A DNA stretch of 8,651 nucleotides from positions 1 through 8,651 of the forward strand of contig JAHEMX010000126.1 of assembly GCA_024643445.1 (NCBI GenBank), in the 5' to 3' direction. Within the stretch, counting starts at the first letter, position 1; every line of letters starts with the position of its first letter. The notes beneath the pieces are model-generated. The model had not been told where the DNA came from. It searched no databases and worked only from the letters and a program-made list of their open reading frames with translations. Shown piece after piece: positions 6,605 to 8,651 of this stretch. Made by a program: the position numbers and the translations under genes. The DNA comes from Desulfobulbaceae bacterium (GTDB lineage Bacteria; Desulfobacterota; Desulfobulbia; Desulfobulbales; Desulfocapsaceae).

Positions 6605-6620
6605 TGGCATACGTCTTGCA
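6605..6620 (+). promoter_or_regulatory. Sigma-54 (-24/-12) promoter ahead of the NHL gene
   Basis: TGGCAT-ACGTC-TTGCA matches the RpoN consensus TGGCAC-N5-TTGCA at all but one position, with the required 10 bases between the GG (6606-6607) and GC (6618-6619) doublets. With C6619 as about -12, transcription would start near 6630, at or next to the ATG at 6631. It lies 80 bp downstream of paired iterons, and an NtrC-type activator is encoded nearby. Confidence 0.72.
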
Positions 6621-6630
6621 AATTAAGGGT

Positions 6631-7629
6631 ATGCTGAAATATCTCTCACATCAACCGTTCCGCAGCCTGGTGCTATGCTTACTGAGCCTGTCGATCACGG
6701 CTGTTCAGGCGAGCGCGATGGAGGTTAGGTTCGTCGCCCGTCTGGCCAATTTTGACGGCATTGTTCCTTCTCTCTGGTCCAAGATTGCCGTGGACAAGGA
6801 ACGAACCGAAGTTTTCACCCTGAACCCGCGCAATCGCGATGTGCGCATATTCAATGCAACCGGTATGGAGATTTTCGGTTTCGGCGATGATGTCGACCTT
6901 GCCGGCGCCACCGACCTGGATCTTGGTGAAGATGGAAATATCTATGTTGTTTACCCTCGCGCCGCCACTCATAAAGTTCTTCGACTCGACTACAAGGGTG
7001 AACTCCTGGCGAAAATTGAGCCGAAGAGCCTTCCGCCTGATTTTCAGGCGTTAAATCCAGACAACCTGCAATTTCTGCAGGGCAAACTGTACCTGGCCGA
7101 CAGCGTTTCCATGGATGTTGTGGTGACAGACACTAACGGCGTTTTCGAGAACGGGTACCACCTGAAGGACGCCCTGATGGAGATGGCAGACGAATTTGAG
7201 GGAAGGCCCGGCGAGGAAACCATCAACGATCCGGAACAGTTCAAGTTTGTCGATATGTTCGGCTTCTGCGTCGATCAGGAGCACAATATCTATTTTACCA
7301 TTCCGGCCCTTTTTTCCGCCTTCAAGCTCAATGTTGACGGTGACCTGCAGATGTTCGGCGCCGCCGGCAGCGGCCCCGGCAAGTTCGGCGTTGTCGCCGG
7401 TATCACGACCGACCAGTACGGAAATATCTACGTAACCGATCGTCTGCGCTCCGTGGTCATGATTTTTGATCCTGCATTTAACTTCCTGAAAGAGTTCGGC
7501 TACCGCGGCTTTCGTCCCGGGAGCTTGATCGTCCCTGACGACGTTGTCGTTGATGACAGGAAGGGGTTGATCTATGTGGCCCAGGCGGCGAACAGGGGAG
7601 TCAATGTATACGCCATAACAGATTTTTGA
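6631..7629 (+). CDS. Secreted NHL-repeat beta-propeller protein
   Basis: The 332-residue protein begins with a signal peptide (MLKYLSHQPFRSLVLC, hydrophobic core, likely cleavage after A-S-A at about residue 29). The rest is a series of NHL-like blades, each with a D-x(2-4)-G-[NK]-[IL]-Y-[VF] core: GEDGNIYVVY, LQGKLYLADS, DQEHNIYFTI, DQYGNIYVTD and DDRKGLIYVAQ, plus an N-terminal blade, so about six blades. It has no CXXCH motif and no recognisable catalytic residues. The ATG at 6631 is preferred because an in-frame GTG at 6604 lies inside the sigma-54 promoter. AAGGG at 6625-6629 is too close to the ATG for a normal ribosome site. NHL propellers commonly accompany multiheme cytochromes in Geobacter-type bacteria, where they may serve as scaffold or assembly proteins; the exact role here is unknown. 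The cytochrome gene follows in the same direction. Confidence 0.85.
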   Translation: MLKYLSHQPFRSLVLCLLSLSITAVQASAMEVRFVARLANFDGIVPSLWSKIAVDKERTEVFTLNPRNRDVRIFNATGMEIFGFGDDVDLAGATDLDLGEDGNIYVVYPRAATHKVLRLDYKGELLAKIEPKSLPPDFQALNPDNLQFLQGKLYLADSVSMDVVVTDTNGVFENGYHLKDALMEMADEFEGRPGEETINDPEQFKFVDMFGFCVDQEHNIYFTIPALFSAFKLNVDGDLQMFGAAGSGPGKFGVVAGITTDQYGNIYVTDRLRSVVMIFDPAFNFLKEFGYRGFRPGSLIVPDDVVVDDRKGLIYVAQAANRGVNVYAITDF

Positions 7630-7805
7630 GCAGCCGTACAATTGCTGATTGAGACACCATGAAAACGACAACTGAAGAGAAACAGCCTGCTGCTGGAATC
7701 AAAAAGGGAAGGGGAACGGCATCAGGACCTTCAGACGACTTTATGAGCAACGTGATAGTGGATGGAGGCCGGGAATATCCAGCCAAAATCCGAAAACTGT
7801 ATCCT
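7630..7805 (+). other. Leader between NHL and cytochrome genes, no independent gene
   Basis: An ATG at 7659 opens a frame that runs without a stop through the riboswitch into the cytochrome gene, but its product is polar, resembles no family and has no good ribosome site. No convincing sigma-70 or sigma-54 promoter was found here, so the cytochrome may be transcribed by readthrough from the NHL gene or from a promoter of unfamiliar type. Confidence 0.4.
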
Positions 7806-7882
7806 CCGGAAAAGGTAAACCCATCGCAAGGTGGGGGCACAAAGTTGACAGGTCCTTTTACGGGACGGCTGGGCCATCGGGG
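7806..7882 (+). promoter_or_regulatory. GEMM-I-like cyclic-dinucleotide riboswitch in the cytochrome leader
   Basis: The GEMM core is recognisable: GGUAAACC at 7814-7821; a hairpin CCCAUC-GCAA-GGUGGG (7820-7835) with a GNRA tetraloop; the CACAAAG stretch (7838-7844) in place of the usual CGCAAAG; and a second helix CAG/GUCC (7849-7855) with GGAC and CUG (7863-7871) around loop UUUUACG. The GGU at 7814-7816 pairs with AUC at 7876-7878 as GGC pairs with GCC in typical members. Ligands known for this class are cyclic-di-GMP and, in Geobacter-type variants, cGAMP. Counting back from the hairpin, the position equivalent to G20 is G7814, which favours cyclic-di-GMP, but this depends on the alignment. 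The UUGAC/A segment after CACAAAG departs from the common consensus. Confidence 0.75.
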
Positions 7883-7899
7883 AAGATCAAAACCAAAGG

Positions 7900-7907
7900 A
7901 AAGGAGA
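7900..7907 (+). promoter_or_regulatory. Ribosome-binding site of the cytochrome gene, possible riboswitch target
   Basis: AAAGGAGA lies seven bases before the ATG at 7914 and fixes that start. A second AAAGGA lies at 7895-7900. Both are complementary to UCCUUU at 7853-7858 in the P2 loop of the riboswitch, so the site could be hidden when P2 is not formed. Confidence 0.6.
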
Positions 7908-7913
7908 AATTTC

Positions 7914-8651
7914 ATGAACACAAAGCACTTTTTGTTGGCTGCAGCCGGAGCAGGTCTACTCACCCTGGCGGCAGGATCGGCATGGGCCTTTCACGGTGGT
8001 GGTGTTGCGCACTGTGACGGTTGTCATTCCATGCACAACTCACCGGATAACCCGGTGGAAGGCGTTCCGAACGGAAGCCTGTTGAAGGGTTCCGACGCCA
8101 GTTCCACCTGTCTGAACTGTCACGATGGGTCAGGCAGCTATCATGTCAGCAGTGCCGACGGATCGAACGCCAAGGAGGGCGGCGATTTCTACTGGGTCGC
8201 CAATTCCTATACTTACCTGGAGCGTGGTACAGTCCAAACCCATGACGCGGACAATTCCGGTCACAACATCGTTGCTTTCGATTTCGGTATGACTGCCGAT
8301 ACGAACCCGGACAACGCTCAGGCTCCGGGCGGCACCTACTCTGCCTCCCTGCTCGGCTGCACCAGCTGCCACGACGCCCATGGCCAGGTACATGATGGTA
8401 CCAAGGGCGGCAGTTTGCCGATATCAGTTTCCGGTTCATATGCACCACAGCCTGCCACGGGTACCATTGCCGGTAATTTCCGCCTGCTCGGCGATTCTTT
8501 TTACGAGGCCGGCGATCATTCAGGCGACGGCTTCGGTTTCACCAATGATGCCCCCCTGGCCCTGGCCAACGGCAGCAATGGCGCGAGAACGCGTTACGCT
8601 TCCGGTATGTCCGAATGGTGTGCAAACTGTCACAGCCAATACCTCTCGTCT
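7914..8651 (+). CDS. omcS: OmcS-like multiheme c-type cytochrome (extracellular filament family), 3' end outside window
   Basis: The 246 codons present begin with a Sec signal peptide MNTKHFLLAAAGAG.., cleaved after A-W-A at residue 25. The mature protein starts FHGGGVAHCDGCHSMHNS. Four CXXCH motifs are visible: C34-C37-H38, C66-C69-H70, C149-C152-H153 and C236-C239-H240. Several further histidines (27, 33, 41, 77, 110, 117, 156, 160, 202) could serve as distal ligands. The order FH-GGVA-x-C-x2-CH-x-MHNS, SS-x-CLNCH, GGDF-x-WV, GHNIVA, APGGTY, CHD-x-HG and GMSEWCANCH follows OmcS of Geobacter sulfurreducens (from memory), a hexahaem cytochrome of about 430 residues that polymerises into micrometre-long conductive filaments. 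If the match holds, two more motifs and about 180 residues lie beyond the edge. It could equally be an OmcT-type paralogue. It is probably controlled by the leader riboswitch and possibly cotranscribed with the NHL gene. Confidence 0.9.
   Translation, partial: MNTKHFLLAAAGAGLLTLAAGSAWAFHGGGVAHCDGCHSMHNSPDNPVEGVPNGSLLKGSDASSTCLNCHDGSGSYHVSSADGSNAKEGGDFYWVANSYTYLERGTVQTHDADNSGHNIVAFDFGMTADTNPDNAQAPGGTYSASLLGCTSCHDAHGQVHDGTKGGSLPISVSGSYAPQPATGTIAGNFRLLGDSFYEAGDHSGDGFGFTNDAPLALANGSNGARTRYASGMSEWCANCHSQYLSS

Noticed and set aside
7601..7963. 120-codon minus-strand frame opposite the cytochrome leader
   Set aside because: It is antisense to the riboswitch and cytochrome start, with no ribosome site or family resemblance.

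Overview
The window looks like part of a chromosome from a metal- or electrode-respiring deltaproteobacterium (Desulfobacterota, Desulfuromonadia/Geobacter-like). The main reasons are an OmcS-type multiheme c-cytochrome gene with a GEMM-like cyclic-dinucleotide riboswitch in its leader, an NHL-repeat secreted protein next to it, a sensor kinase with a haem c motif in its periplasmic domain, and sigma-54 regulation. The taxonomic call is an inference from gene content.

Layout. 1-817 (minus strand): N-terminal part of a membrane protein of the fused MFS/spermidine-synthase type, running off the left edge. 818-1091: divergent intergenic region with a good sigma-70-type promoter (932-960) reading right. 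1092-2027: PhnD-like substrate-binding lipoprotein with no transporter genes beside it. 2120-3562: membrane histidine kinase with a CXXCH motif in its sensor domain. 3584-4978: NtrC-type response regulator. These three genes read in the same direction and look like one three-component signalling operon. 4979-5142: structured spacer between convergent genes. 5143-5835 (minus): receiver-PilZ protein. 5836-6603: a 770-base gene-free stretch with GC-rich hairpins, a tandem duplication of about 129 bp carrying four copies of a 16-bp iteron, and at its right end a near-perfect sigma-54 (-24/-12) promoter. 6631-7629: secreted NHL beta-propeller protein. 7630-7913: leader with a GEMM-I-like riboswitch. 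7914-8651: OmcS-like cytochrome, cut by the right edge with four CXXCH motifs present.

Proposed working (inference): the lipoprotein and the haem-bearing kinase sense a periplasmic ligand and/or redox state. The NtrC-type regulator binds the iterons and activates the sigma-54 promoter in front of the NHL gene and the cytochrome gene. A cyclic dinucleotide then adds a second control through the riboswitch, whose P2 loop is complementary to the cytochrome Shine-Dalgarno sequence. The PilZ response regulator adds another cyclic-di-GMP input. Together this reads as a self-contained locus for regulated production of an extracellular cytochrome filament. None of the regulatory links is proven by sequence alone.
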